Part shown: positions 56,309 through 64,000 of the stretch, one piece after another
Layout: every line of letters starts with the position of its first letter
Position numbering within the stretch: the stretch's first letter is position 1
Assembly (NCBI RefSeq): GCF_900110255.1
Contig: NZ_FODD01000019.1
Location: forward strand, 62,001 to 126,000
DNA from: Actinacidiphila rubida
Lineage (GTDB): Bacteria; Actinomycetota; Actinomycetes; Streptomycetales; Streptomycetaceae
Reading direction: 5' to 3'
DNA length: 64,000 nucleotides
Position numbers and translations under genes: made by a program
Notes under the pieces: generated by a model
Database searches by the model: none
What the model saw: the letters and a program-made list of their open reading frames with translations, nothing else
Told to the model about the DNA's origin: nothing

Positions 56309-56812
56309 ATGAGCAGTTCCGAACCACTCGCGCGCGACTGGACCGACGATCATGTCGAGCGCTGGCTGCCGGTGCTGCCGGACCTCGACCCCGACGTCGA
56401 GGGCGCCACCACCCGCGCGAAGGTCCTCACCGACCACCTGCGCCGGGTCCGCGAACGGTCGCTGGCCGACTTCGACCTGCACAAGCACGAGTACGACACC
56501 CTCCACACCCTCGCCGGGCGCGGCGGCCGCGCCACCCCCTCGCAGCTCGCCGCCGACCTGCAGATGGCGCCCGCGTCCATCACCGGCCGCCTCGACGGCC
56601 TCGAACGCCGCGGCTACGTCCACCGCGCGCCCTCACCCGAGGACCGCCGCCGGGTCGACGTCGAACTCACCCCCGAGGGCCGCGCCGTCTGGTTCGGCGC
56701 CATGGACGTCGTCGGCCACGAGGAGAACCGCCTCCTGTCCGTCCTCACCCCCGCCGAACGCCGCACCCTCTCCGACCTCCTGCGCCGCGTCCTCCTCGAA
56801 GCCGAACGCTGA
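56309..56812 (+). CDS. MarR family transcriptional regulator
   Basis: 167 aa, winged helix: FDLHKHEYDTLHTLAGRGGR, TPSQLAADLQMAPASITGRL (recognition helix), and the wing RGYVHRAPSPEDRRRVDVEL with the conserved DxR. Divergent from an MFS transporter with a shared 25-bp dyad, the classic drug-efflux arrangement; the ligand is unknown. Another gene, a carboxymuconolactone decarboxylase, follows 75 nt later with its own promoter. Confidence 0.92.
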   Translation: MSSSEPLARDWTDDHVERWLPVLPDLDPDVEGATTRAKVLTDHLRRVRERSLADFDLHKHEYDTLHTLAGRGGRATPSQLAADLQMAPASITGRLDGLERRGYVHRAPSPEDRRRVDVELTPEGRAVWFGAMDVVGHEENRLLSVLTPAERRTLSDLLRRVLLEAER

Positions 56813-56849
56813 CGCCCCGCCGGGCGGGCACGGCGGCCGGGGGTGCCGC

Positions 56850-56880
56850 TTGCGTTGGAGCGGACTCCACCTCGTAGCGT
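56850..56880 (+). promoter_or_regulatory. MerR-type promoter with 19-bp spacer
   Basis: -35 TTGCGT (56850-56855) and -10 TAGCGT (56875-56880) are 19 bp apart. The spacer holds TGGAG-CGGA-CTCCA (56856-56869), the dyad style used by MerR family activators. The ATG follows 7 nt after the -10. No MerR gene is adjacent in the window. Confidence 0.6.
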
Positions 56881-56887
56881 CGTGGGC

Positions 56888-57724
56888 ATGACGCAGCACG
56901 GAGATCCCGCACCCCGGACCACCCCGACCGACGGCCGCTACGAGCGCGGCATGGCCGCCCTCGCACAGGTCACCGGGACCGAGCACCCCGCGGTCCTCGA
57001 TCCGGTGGCGGAGATCGCGCCCGACCTGGCGCGGTTCACCGTGGAGTTCGGGTACGGGGACGTCTGGTCGCGGCCCGGTCTGAGCCCGCGGCAGCGGCAG
57101 ATCGCCACCGTCGCGGCGCTCGCGGCGATGGGCAACGCGGCACCGCAGCTGCGCTTCCACATCGGCGGTGCGCTCAACGTGGGCTGCACCCGGCGGGAGA
57201 TCGTCGAGACCTTCATCCACGCCACCGTGTACGCGGGGTTCCCCGCCGCGCTCAACGCGCTCTCCGCGGCCCGCGAGGTGTTCGCCGGCAGGCCCGAGGA
57301 GGAGAGCGGCGCGGACGGCGGCGACGACCTGCCGTCCGCGCCGGCCGGTGACGACCGGTACGCGCGGGGGCTGGAGACGCTGCGGGCCGTGGACGGGCCG
57401 GCCGGCGAGCACGTCGTGCACGCGCTCGACGACATCGCCCCGGACCTCGGCCGGTACCTCGTCGAGTACGTCTTCGGCGACGTGTACGCCCGCACCGGGC
57501 TCGACCTGCACACCCGCGAGCTGGCGTCCGTCGCGATGTGCACCGCCCTCGGCACGGCCGCGCCCCAACTCCGCGTCCACCTGCGGGCGTTCCTCAGGGC
57601 CGGCGGCACCCGCGAGGAGGTCGTCGAGCTGATGACGCAGATGGCCGGGTACGCCGGCTTCCCGGCCGCGCTCAACGGCCTCGCCGCGGCCCGCGAGATC
57701 TTCGCCGAGCAGGACGCCGGCTGA
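56888..57724 (+). CDS. Carboxymuconolactone decarboxylase family protein, tandem domains
   Basis: 278 aa made of two homologous CMD domains. Copy 1 includes GYGDVWSRPGLSPRQRQIAT and QLRFHIGGALNVGCTRREIV. Copy 2 includes VFGDVYARTGLDLHTRELAS and QLRVHLRAFLRAGGTREEVV. An acidic linker joins them. This matches the gamma-CMD (PcaC-like) type rather than AhpD, as no CxxC is present. The substrate is unknown. Transcription is probably leaderless from a MerR-type promoter. It is convergent with sdhB across a strong hairpin. Confidence 0.88.
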   Translation: MTQHGDPAPRTTPTDGRYERGMAALAQVTGTEHPAVLDPVAEIAPDLARFTVEFGYGDVWSRPGLSPRQRQIATVAALAAMGNAAPQLRFHIGGALNVGCTRREIVETFIHATVYAGFPAALNALSAAREVFAGRPEEESGADGGDDLPSAPAGDDRYARGLETLRAVDGPAGEHVVHALDDIAPDLGRYLVEYVFGDVYARTGLDLHTRELASVAMCTALGTAAPQLRVHLRAFLRAGGTREEVVELMTQMAGYAGFPAALNGLAAAREIFAEQDAG

Positions 57725-57744
57725 CCTCCCCCGGGCACGCGGAA

Positions 57745-57769
57745 GGGCCCGCACCATCGGTGCGGGCCC
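57745..57769. terminator. Bidirectional terminator between CMD gene and sdhB
   Basis: A perfect 11-bp stem GGGCCCGCACC / GGTGCGGGCCC around an ATC loop, 20 nt after one stop and 24 nt from the other. Confidence 0.85.
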
Positions 57770-57793
57770 CTGCGTGGTGCAGCGTGTGCGGCC

Positions 57794-58567
57794 TCAGAAG
57801 CGGCGGGTGATCAGCGCCCGCTTCACTTCCTGGATCGCCTTGGTGACCTCGATACCGCGCGGGCAGGCGTCCGTGCAGTTGAACGTGGTGCGGCACCGCC
57901 ACACGCCGTCCTTGTCGTTGAGGATCTCCAGGCGCTGCTCGCCGCCCTCGTCGCGCGAGTCGAAGATGAAGCGGTGCGCGTTGACGATGGCGGCCGGACC
58001 GAAGTACTGGCCGTCGTTCCAGAAGACCGGGCAGGACGACGTGCACGCGGCGCACAGGATGCACTTGGTGGTGTCGTCGAACCGCTCACGGTCGGCCGCG
58101 GACTGCAGCCGCTCGCGGGTCGGCTCGTTGCCCTTGGTGATCAGGAAGGGCATCACGTCACGGTAGGCCTGGAAGAACGGCTCCATGTCGACCACGAGGT
58201 CCTTGAGCACGGTCAGGCCCTTGATGGGCTCGACGGTGATCGGCTTCTCGGGGTTGATGTCCTTGATCAGCGTCTTGCAGGCCAGCCGGTTCTTGCCGTT
58301 GATCCGCATCGCGTCGGAACCGCACACGCCGTGCGCGCACGAGCGGCGGAACGTCAGCGTGCCGTCGATCTCCCACTTGACCTTGTGGAGGGCGTCGAGC
58401 ACGCGCTCCTTCGGGTCGATCGGAAGCTGGTAGTCGACCCAGTCGGCCTCCGCCGCGACCTCCGGGTTGAACCGGCGGATCCGCAGGGTGACGGTGATCA
58501 GGTGCGACGTTCCCTGCTCGGCCTCGTCCAGCGCGGACGAGTGCTCGTCGATCGTCGGGGTGCTCAT
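57794..58567 (-). CDS. sdhB: Succinate dehydrogenase iron-sulfur subunit
   Basis: 257 aa; carries electrons from SdhA to the membrane quinone site. The [2Fe-2S] ligands are in RRSCAHGVCGSDAM and the Cys of NRLACKTL. [4Fe-4S] ligands are in CILCAACTSSCPVFW, and the other cluster set is in CRTTFNCTDACPRG. Last gene of sdhCDAB; its ATG overlaps the sdhA stop (TGATG). Confidence 0.97.
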   Translation of the reverse strand: MSTPTIDEHSSALDEAEQGTSHLITVTLRIRRFNPEVAAEADWVDYQLPIDPKERVLDALHKVKWEIDGTLTFRRSCAHGVCGSDAMRINGKNRLACKTLIKDINPEKPITVEPIKGLTVLKDLVVDMEPFFQAYRDVMPFLITKGNEPTRERLQSAADRERFDDTTKCILCAACTSSCPVFWNDGQYFGPAAIVNAHRFIFDSRDEGGEQRLEILNDKDGVWRCRTTFNCTDACPRGIEVTKAIQEVKRALITRRF

Positions 58568-60321
58568 CAGTACTTACGCTCCATCGGCTGGTAGCGGGTC
58601 TGCACGACCGGCTTGTAGTCGAGGCGGATCGACTCGGTGCCGTTGGCGTCCACCTCGCGGTAGGCCATCGTGTGCCGCATGAAGTTGACGTCGTCGCGGC
58701 TGGGGAAGTCCTCGCGGTAGTGGCCGCCGCGGGACTCCTTGCGCGCCAGGGCGGACACCGCCATGACCTCGGCCAGGTCCAGCAGGTTGCCCAGCTCGAC
58801 GGCCTCCAGCAGGTCGGTGTTGAACCGCTTGCCCTTGTCCTGGATGGCGACGTTCCGGTAACGGTCGCGCAGCTCGCCGATCTTCTCGACCGCGGTCTTG
58901 ATGGTCTGCTCGGTGCGGAACACCATCACGTTGGCGTCCATCGTCTCCTGCAGCTCGGTGCGGATGTCGGACACCCGCTCGCCGCCCGTGGAGTCACGCA
59001 GCCGCTCGATCATCTCGACGACCAGCGCCGCCGGGTTCTCCGGCAGCTCGACGAAGTCGTTGGCGTGCGCGTACTCGGCCGCCGCGATGCCCGACCGGCG
59101 CCCGAAGACGTTGATGTCGAGCAGCGAGTTGGTGCCGAGGCGGTTGGCGCCGTGCACCGAGACGCAGGCCACCTCGCCGGCCGCGTACAGGCCGGGCACC
59201 ACCGTGGTGTTGTCCGACAGCACCTCGCCCTGGACGTTGGTGGGGATGCCGCCCATCGCGTAGTGCGCGGTCGGCTGGATCGGGATCGGGTCCGTGTACG
59301 GCTCGATGCCCAGGTACGTCCGCGCGAACTCGGTGATGTCCGGCAGCTTGGCGTCCAGCTGCTCCGGCGGCAGGTGCGTGAGGTCCAGGTACACGTGGTC
59401 GCCGTCGGGGCCGCAGCCGCGGCCCTCGCGGATCTCCGTGTAGATCGCCCGGGAGACGACGTCGCGGGAGGCGAGGTCCTTCATGACGGGCGCGTACTTC
59501 TCCATGAAGCGCTCGCCGTCCTTGTTGCGGAGGATGCCGCCCTCACCACGGGCGCCCTCCGTCAGCAGGATGCCCATCCGCCAGATGCCCGTCGGGTGGA
59601 ACTGGAAGAACTCCATGTCCTCCAGCGGCAGTCCGCGCCGGTACACCGCGGCCTGGCCGTCGCCGGTCAGGGTGTGCGCGTTGGACGTCACCTTGAAGAA
59701 CTTGCCGGTGCCGCCGGACGCGTAGATCACGGCCTTCGCCTGGAAGACGTGGATCTCGCCGGTGGCCAGCTCGTACGCGACCACGCCGGCCGACCGCTTG
59801 ACGCCGTCGACCTCGGTGATCAGCTGGTCCAGGACGTAGAACTCGTTGAAGAACTCCACACCCTCCTTGACGCAGTTCTGGTACAGCGTCTGGAGGATCA
59901 TGTGGCCGGTGCGGTCCGCGGCGTAGCAGGCGCGGCGCACCGCGGCCTCGCCGTGGTTGCGGGTGTGGCCGCCGAACCGGCGCTGGTCGATCCGGCCCTC
60001 GGGCGTCCGGTTGAACGGCAGGCCCATCTTCTCCAGGTCGAGGACCGCGTCGATGGCCTCCTTCGCCAGGATCTCGGCGGCGTCCTGGTCGACCAGGTAG
60101 TCACCGCCCTTGATCGTGTCGAAGGTGTGCCACTCCCAGTTGTCCTCCTCGACGTTCGCGAGGGCGGCGGCCATGCCGCCCTGCGCGGCGCCGGTGTGGG
60201 ACCGGGTCGGGTAGAGCTTGGTCAGGACGGCGGTGCGGCTGCGCTTGGTGGCCTCGATGGCGGCGCGCATGCCGGCGCCACCCGCGCCGACGATGACGGT
60301 GTCGTACTTGTGGATCTGCAT
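58567..60321 (-). CDS. sdhA: Succinate dehydrogenase flavoprotein subunit
   Basis: 584-aa FAD enzyme oxidising succinate to fumarate in the TCA cycle and respiratory chain. FAD-binding GAGGAGMRAAIEATKRS; the covalent-FAD His42 is in PTRSHTGAAQGGM. Active-site regions are RRFGGHTRNHGEAAVRR and HYAMGGIPTN, and the C-terminal FAD segment is CVSVHGANRLGTNSLLD. Part of sdhCDAB. Confidence 0.98.
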   Translation of the reverse strand: MQIHKYDTVIVGAGGAGMRAAIEATKRSRTAVLTKLYPTRSHTGAAQGGMAAALANVEEDNWEWHTFDTIKGGDYLVDQDAAEILAKEAIDAVLDLEKMGLPFNRTPEGRIDQRRFGGHTRNHGEAAVRRACYAADRTGHMILQTLYQNCVKEGVEFFNEFYVLDQLITEVDGVKRSAGVVAYELATGEIHVFQAKAVIYASGGTGKFFKVTSNAHTLTGDGQAAVYRRGLPLEDMEFFQFHPTGIWRMGILLTEGARGEGGILRNKDGERFMEKYAPVMKDLASRDVVSRAIYTEIREGRGCGPDGDHVYLDLTHLPPEQLDAKLPDITEFARTYLGIEPYTDPIPIQPTAHYAMGGIPTNVQGEVLSDNTTVVPGLYAAGEVACVSVHGANRLGTNSLLDINVFGRRSGIAAAEYAHANDFVELPENPAALVVEMIERLRDSTGGERVSDIRTELQETMDANVMVFRTEQTIKTAVEKIGELRDRYRNVAIQDKGKRFNTDLLEAVELGNLLDLAEVMAVSALARKESRGGHYREDFPSRDDVNFMRHTMAYREVDANGTESIRLDYKPVVQTRYQPMERKY

Positions 60322-60349
60322 GGGGGTCGCTTCCCTGTCCGGCCCTGGC

Positions 60350-60832
60350 CTAGCGGATGTTCGGGTCGAAGGTGAAGATCACCAGCGAACCGAGCACGAT
60401 GGTGAACGCCACAGCGGCGAACAGCAGTGTCTTCAGCCAGAAGCGGGTGTTCGCCTGCTCGGCGTAGTCGTTGATCACGGTGCGCAGGCCGTTGCCGCCG
60501 TGCAGCATCGCCAGCCACAGCATGACCAGGTCCCAGCCCTGCCAGAACGGCGAGGCCCAGCGGCCCGCGACGAACGCGAACCCGACCTTGGTGACACCGC
60601 CGTCCAGCACGAGCTGGATCAGCAGGTGGCCGATGACCAGCACCACGAGCACGACGCCGGACAGCCGCATGAACAGCCAGCCGTACAGCTCGAAGTTGGT
60701 GCGGGTGCTGCGCGGGGTGCGCTTGGTGCGGGCGCGCGGCGGCTCGATGACCGGAGCCGGGTTCTCGGGGCTGTAGGTGACGCTGGAGCCGGTCAGCTCC
60801 ACCTCGTCAACCGGGGTGACTTCAGTGGCCAT
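60350..60832 (-). CDS. sdhD: Succinate dehydrogenase membrane anchor subunit
   Basis: 160 aa with three transmembrane helices (LFMRLSGVVLVVLVIGHLLI, WDLVMLWLAMLHGGNGLRTV and LLFAAVAFTIVLGSLVIFTF). His residues at the end of helix 1 and in MLHGGNGLR are candidates for heme/quinone binding. The N-terminal ~50 residues are soluble. It lies 6 nt after sdhC and 28 nt before sdhA. It anchors SdhAB and forms the quinone site with SdhC. Confidence 0.93.
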   Translation of the reverse strand: MATEVTPVDEVELTGSSVTYSPENPAPVIEPPRARTKRTPRSTRTNFELYGWLFMRLSGVVLVVLVIGHLLIQLVLDGGVTKVGFAFVAGRWASPFWQGWDLVMLWLAMLHGGNGLRTVINDYAEQANTRFWLKTLLFAAVAFTIVLGSLVIFTFDPNIR

Positions 60833-60838
60833 GGTCGA

Positions 60839-61219
60839 TCAGCTCCCGAACAGGACTCGTGCGGCGTGGCCGAGGACCGGGTAGATCGCGCCGAGCATCA
60901 GCACGACCCACAGGCCCATGACCGTCCAGAACATCTGCTTCTGGTAGCGGGGACCCTGGGTCCAGTAGTCGACCGCGATGATCCGCAGGCCGTTCAGCGC
61001 GTGGAAGAGGATCGCGGCGACGAGGCCGTACTCCAGCAGGCTGACGATCGGTGTCTTGTAGGTCGCGACGACCTTGTCGTAGTCCTCGGGGGAGACGCGC
61101 ACCAGCGCGGTGTCGAGGACGTGGACGAACAGGAAGAAGAAAATGAGGACACCGGTGACTCGATGAGCCACCCAGGACCACATGCCTTCCCGGCCGCGGT
61201 ACAGCGTTCCAGCCGGCAC
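60839..61219 (-). CDS. sdhC: Succinate dehydrogenase cytochrome b556 subunit
   Basis: 126 aa, three helices. WVAHRVTGVLIFFFLFVHVL contains two His, and the segment AILFHALNGLRIIAVDYW has the conserved heme-ligand His. The GTG start at 61219 has a strong GGAGGG 8 nt upstream, which fixes it. First gene of the sdhCDAB operon; its promoter lies within 61220-61300, where GACTAGGCAAGG on the minus strand may include a -10. Confidence 0.93.
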   Translation of the reverse strand: MPAGTLYRGREGMWSWVAHRVTGVLIFFFLFVHVLDTALVRVSPEDYDKVVATYKTPIVSLLEYGLVAAILFHALNGLRIIAVDYWTQGPRYQKQMFWTVMGLWVVLMLGAIYPVLGHAARVLFGS

Positions 61220-61276
61220 GGAAAATACCCTCCGGGAGCGGGACGAGGGGTGCCGGCTGTTTCCTTGCCTAGTCGG

Positions 61277-61945
61277 TCACGCCCGGCCGGGTACGGTCCA
61301 CCGGCCCCGGCCATCGTAGCGACGCGATGTCGGCTCGGTACCACGGGGTAGGCCAGGTGTGATCGATCCCGCACGGTCGGGTGAACGGGCGAGCCGGATC
61401 AAGCGGAGCCGGGCGGTCCGGCGGAGCTGTTCCGCGGTCGTCACCGCCTCCTCGTCCTCGTCGTGGCCGAGGCGCTGGCGCAGCGAGGCGAGGGTCTGGT
61501 CGAGGGCCCGGCCCGGGTCACCCGCTTCCCCGTCCTCGCCCTCGTCCAGGGCCAGCACGAACGCGTGCCCGAACTTCGCCTCGTAGGCGGCGTGCGCGGC
61601 GCGCAGCGCGGTGTGCACGGTGAGGCTGCCGCGGTCCGGCAGCGGGGTGGTGGCCTCGCCGGCCAGCGCCTCGGCCAGGTCACCGGAGGTCAGGTCGTAG
61701 GCCGCCTCGTCCGCGGCGGCCAGCAGTGCCTCCAGGGTCGGGTACGGGCGGTGCGCGGCCATCCGCCGGGCCCAGCGGTGCGAGCCGCAGCACGCGCGGA
61801 AGGCGTTCTCGGCGGCCACGGACGGCAACACGTTGAGCTGGCTCAGCCCCGGGGACGGGGTGTCGCTGGACAGCGGACTGCTCCTGGGGACGCGCGGGGA
61901 CGGCGGGGGGATCAACCCGCGGGGGACGGACGGCGGGTCACTCAA
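61277..61945 (-). CDS. uraD: OHCU decarboxylase-like protein (UraD family)
   Basis: 222 aa. Core blocks FRACCGSHRWARRMAAHRPY and AAYDLTSGDLAEALAGE, then the C-terminal AYEAKFGHAFVLALDEGE, match 2-oxo-4-hydroxy-4-carboxy-5-ureidoimidazoline decarboxylase, which completes urate oxidation to allantoin. The His of the SHRWAR block fits the catalytic His. No other uric acid gene is nearby, and the C-terminal ~40 residues are extra. The start is uncertain (TTG 61945 as listed). It sits upstream of sdhC on the same strand, 57 nt away. Confidence 0.75.
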   Translation of the reverse strand: MSDPPSVPRGLIPPPSPRVPRSSPLSSDTPSPGLSQLNVLPSVAAENAFRACCGSHRWARRMAAHRPYPTLEALLAAADEAAYDLTSGDLAEALAGEATTPLPDRGSLTVHTALRAAHAAYEAKFGHAFVLALDEGEDGEAGDPGRALDQTLASLRQRLGHDEDEEAVTTAEQLRRTARLRLIRLARSPDRAGSITPGLPRGTEPTSRRYDGRGRWTVPGRA

Positions 61946-62239
61946 CTGTACGGGGCGGCACGGCGGATGGGGCCGCGGTGGCCGCTGTGGCGGCAGGGTT
62001 CACTCGTACGGGACTCAGAGGCGTGCGCGGGTTGACGTGCGGGGCGCGGGCGCGTTGAGCTGGTCCCCGAGCGGCGCCCGCGGCGGGCACTCCTGCCGGA
62101 GGGATGCCCGCGCGGGCCGAACGCCGCACGAGGTGCGGCGCTGAGCTGTGACGACGGCCGGGGTCCGCCTCCCCCCACAGGAGCGTCCCCGGCCGCCACT
62201 TGTACGGCGTACCGCCGTCCGAAAGTGTCACCGGCCGGC
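61946..62239. other. Divergent intergenic region uraD / ECF sigma
   Basis: About 290 nt with no gene. A perfect 8-bp hairpin CGCCGCAC-GAG-GTGCGGCG (62122-62140) is the only clear structure. Promoters for both flanking genes should lie here, but I cannot assign them. Confidence 0.5.
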
Positions 62240-63067
62240 ATGAGGCAGGATGGGACGGTGCACGAAGGGGTGGGGCCGGACGTGGATCTCGATACCGCGG
62301 TGAGCCGCGCGCAGGGCGGTGACGAGACCGCCTTCCGCGTCGTGTACCGGGCTGTGCAGCCGCAGTTGCTGCAGTACGTCCGGAGCCTGGTCGGGCCGGT
62401 GGACGCCGAGGACGTCGCGTCCGAGGCATGGCTGCAGATCGCCCGCGACCTCCCGTCGTTCCGCGGCGACGGCACGTCGATCCGCGGCTGGGCCGCGCGC
62501 ATCGCCCGCAACCGGGCGCTGGACCACATCCGGGCCCGCAGCCGCCGCCCCGTCGCCGGTGGCGGCGTGGACGAACTCGTGCAGCTGCCGGACCGGGCCG
62601 ACACCGCGGGCGAGGCGCTCGACGCGGTCGCCACCGACCGGGCCCTGGCCGCGATCGCCGCGCTGCCGCGCGAGCAGGCCGAGGCGGTCATGCTGCGCGT
62701 GGTGATGGGCCTGGACTCCACCAGCGCGGCCCGGGTGCTCGGCAAGCGGGCCGGATCGGTGCGGATGGCCACCCACCGCGGGCTGCGCAGGCTCGCCGAA
62801 CTGCTGGAGCAGGAGGCGCAGGCCGAGCAGGAGCGGGCCGGCGCGGGAGTGCGGGCGCCCTCCGGTGAAGCAGCGGCCGCGCGCCGCTCCAGGGGCGCGC
62901 ACGGTGCCGCGGACTCCACCGGCCCGGCGGACGCGGGCGGCGGCGCGGGGCCGGCCGGCGGCGCCCGGCAGAACCGCGGCGGCCAGCCGGCCGAGCGGGC
63001 GTGCGACACCCGGAAGGGGACCGCCCGGCGTGCCGATGTGACGTTTTCCGCGTCCCGGGCGCTGTGA
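62240..63067 (+). CDS. ECF-type RNA polymerase sigma factor
   Basis: About 275 aa. Region 2: ETAFRVVYRAVQPQLLQYVR, AEDVASEAWLQIARDLPSFR and IRGWAARIARNRALDHIRAR. Region 4: LAAIAALPREQAEAVMLRVV, then GLDSTSAARVLGKRAGSVRM followed by ATHRGLRRLAELL (HTH). The C-terminal ~90 residues are a low-complexity Ala/Gly/Arg tail. Start ATG 62240; GTG 62258 is an alternative. It is followed 9 nt later by a membrane protein that could be its anti-sigma partner. Promoter specificity is unknown. Confidence 0.88.
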   Translation: MRQDGTVHEGVGPDVDLDTAVSRAQGGDETAFRVVYRAVQPQLLQYVRSLVGPVDAEDVASEAWLQIARDLPSFRGDGTSIRGWAARIARNRALDHIRARSRRPVAGGGVDELVQLPDRADTAGEALDAVATDRALAAIAALPREQAEAVMLRVVMGLDSTSAARVLGKRAGSVRMATHRGLRRLAELLEQEAQAEQERAGAGVRAPSGEAAAARRSRGAHGAADSTGPADAGGGAGPAGGARQNRGGQPAERACDTRKGTARRADVTFSASRAL

Positions 63068-63076
63068 GGAATTGAC

Positions 63077-64000
63077 ATGACCGACAACCCACGCCACGAC
63101 GGCGCCCCACCGCTGCCCGGGCCCCGCTCGCAACGGGTCGCCCCCACGTCCCGGCCCGGGAACCGCCCCTCCCCGCGTACGGCCCGCGCCGACTGGCTCA
63201 CCGGGCAGACGGCGGAACTGCTGCTGTCCGGCGGCCGCGTGCGGCCCGAGGACGTCACCGACGCCGCCGAGGCCGCCGCCGCGGACCGGCTGGCACGCCT
63301 GCTGTCCGCGGCCGCCGGCCGGCCCGCGCCCTACGCCGCGGAAGACCCGCTGGCCGGGCCCGGGTTCGTGCTGGACCCCGACCGCGAGGAGGCCGCCCTC
63401 GCGGCCTTCCGCGCCGCCCGCGCGACCGCCCCCGCCGCCGTGCCCGCGCGGCGCGACCGCACGCCCGGCCGGACGGCACGCCTGCGGCTGCCCGGCATGC
63501 GGTCGGTCCGCGTGGCGACCGCGGCGATGGCCGCGGTGCTCGCGCTCGGCGGGGTGGCCGCCGCGGTCGCGGCCGGCACCGGCCGGCTGCCGCTGCCCGG
63601 CGGCGGCTCGGGCGCGCCCGCGGTCAGCACCACGCCCGGCGCGGGCGGCCACGGCGGGGGCGAGGCGCCCGCCACCACCGCGCCGCCGCGGCGCGGCGCC
63701 GGCGGCGCGCACGGCACGTCCCCGTCCGCGCCGTCCCGGCGCTGCGCCACCGGGCCCCAGCAGGACACCGACCGCTGGTACGGGCGGCCGGGGCTCGGCG
63801 CGCCCTGCGCCGGCGACCGCTCCGGCAACGGCAACGGCAAGGACCGCTCGCAGGACGGGCGCGACAGCACGGGCCAGTCGAACGGCGAAGGCCAGGCCAA
63901 CGGGCAGGCCAACGGCCAGGGCAACGGGCAGTCCAACGGCAAGGGCGGCAACGAGGGGAAGGGCGAGGGCAAGGCGAACGGCGAGAGCGACGGGAAGAGC
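63077..64000 (+). CDS. Membrane protein downstream of the ECF sigma factor (partial; possible anti-sigma)
   Basis: The frame opens at ATG 63077 and runs 308 codons off the end of the window. A soluble N-terminal ~135 residues includes ADWLTGQTAELLLSGGRVRP and ADRLARLLSAAAG. One transmembrane helix follows (VRVATAAMAAVLALGGVAAA), then an outer Gly/Pro/Ser-rich segment with two Cys (RRCATG, APCAGD). From ~residue 250 there is a repetitive NGQ/NGK tail. Size, position and topology fit an anti-sigma-like partner, but no zinc-binding HxxxCxxC motif is seen, so this is tentative. Confidence 0.65.
   Translation, partial: MTDNPRHDGAPPLPGPRSQRVAPTSRPGNRPSPRTARADWLTGQTAELLLSGGRVRPEDVTDAAEAAAADRLARLLSAAAGRPAPYAAEDPLAGPGFVLDPDREEAALAAFRAARATAPAAVPARRDRTPGRTARLRLPGMRSVRVATAAMAAVLALGGVAAAVAAGTGRLPLPGGGSGAPAVSTTPGAGGHGGGEAPATTAPPRRGAGGAHGTSPSAPSRRCATGPQQDTDRWYGRPGLGAPCAGDRSGNGNGKDRSQDGRDSTGQSNGEGQANGQANGQGNGQSNGKGGNEGKGEGKANGESDGKS
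63826..63990 (+). repeat. Coding repeat of AACGG(G/C)-type codons (NGQ/NGK tail)
   Basis: Imperfect 6-12-nt repeats encode NGNGK, then ANGQANGQGNGQSNGKGG and similar residues in the outer tail of the preceding gene. It continues past the window. Confidence 0.7.

Overview
The window is a high-GC actinobacterial chromosome segment, almost certainly from a streptomycete or close relative (Streptomyces, Streptacidiphilus, Kitasatospora type). The evidence is the strong G/C bias at third codon positions, frequent GTG starts, ATGA/GTGA-coupled operons, BldB/WhiJ-type XRE + DUF397 genes, DUF3017, DUF6350/PerM, an SCO4848-family protein and the order sucCD - perM - purNH - folD - mdh - trpS - dacC-like - sdhCDAB. 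The stretch sucCD ... perM-purN-purH is also the order of the Mycobacterium tuberculosis Rv0951-Rv0957 locus.

Layout. 57-8813: a two-armed divergent cluster with DUF5691 and a SWIM zinc-finger protein on the minus strand, and a MoxR AAA+ ATPase, a DUF5682 protein and a vWA protein on the plus strand. A four-copy tandem repeat lies between the two minus-strand genes. 9109-23534: core metabolism (sucC, sucD, purN, purH, folD, mdh), interleaved with membrane or regulatory genes (a membrane-anchored sigma-like protein, PerM, an Rv0954-like membrane protein, RDD, DUF3017 and HTH-TM proteins) and a 700-bp palindromic mosaic of dispersed repeats (20646-21345). 23629-31910: small secreted or beta-sandwich proteins, a MocR/PdxR regulator divergent from an AhpD-like protein, a DMT transporter, ornithine aminotransferase, trpS and a 2H phosphoesterase. 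31936-37445: a compact set for polyprenyl-phosphoryl-arabinose synthesis (dprE2, dprE1 | PAP2 phosphatase, UbiA-type phosphoribosyltransferase, GtrA, YihY). 37339-39059: a D-Ala-D-Ala carboxypeptidase-like protein and an SCO4848-family protein.

39087-44305 is the most accessory part. It holds an OLD-like ATPase coupled to a PIN-domain protein, an apparently frameshifted HATPase gene, a WhiJ-like XRE regulator interrupted by an in-frame amber codon, DUF397, and a fused HTH + ImmA/IrrE metalloprotease translationally coupled to a second, DUF3368-like PIN protein. It looks like a small toxin-antitoxin/defence island. 44315-57724 carries membrane and regulatory units: a TetR operon with two TGAAC(A/G)TGTTCA operators, an MMPL transporter with fused carboxypeptidase-regulatory-like domains next to a two-component system, a serine hydrolase, a secreted protein behind 11-bp direct repeats, a MarR/MFS divergent pair with a clear operator, and a tandem-domain carboxymuconolactone decarboxylase behind a MerR-type 19-bp-spacer promoter. 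57794-64000: sdhCDAB, a uraD-like gene, and an ECF sigma factor followed by a membrane protein that runs off the end.

At least ten genes have a -10-like hexamer ending only 6-8 nt before the start codon, which suggests widespread leaderless transcription. No rRNA, tRNA, CRISPR array, transposase or phage gene was found by eye.
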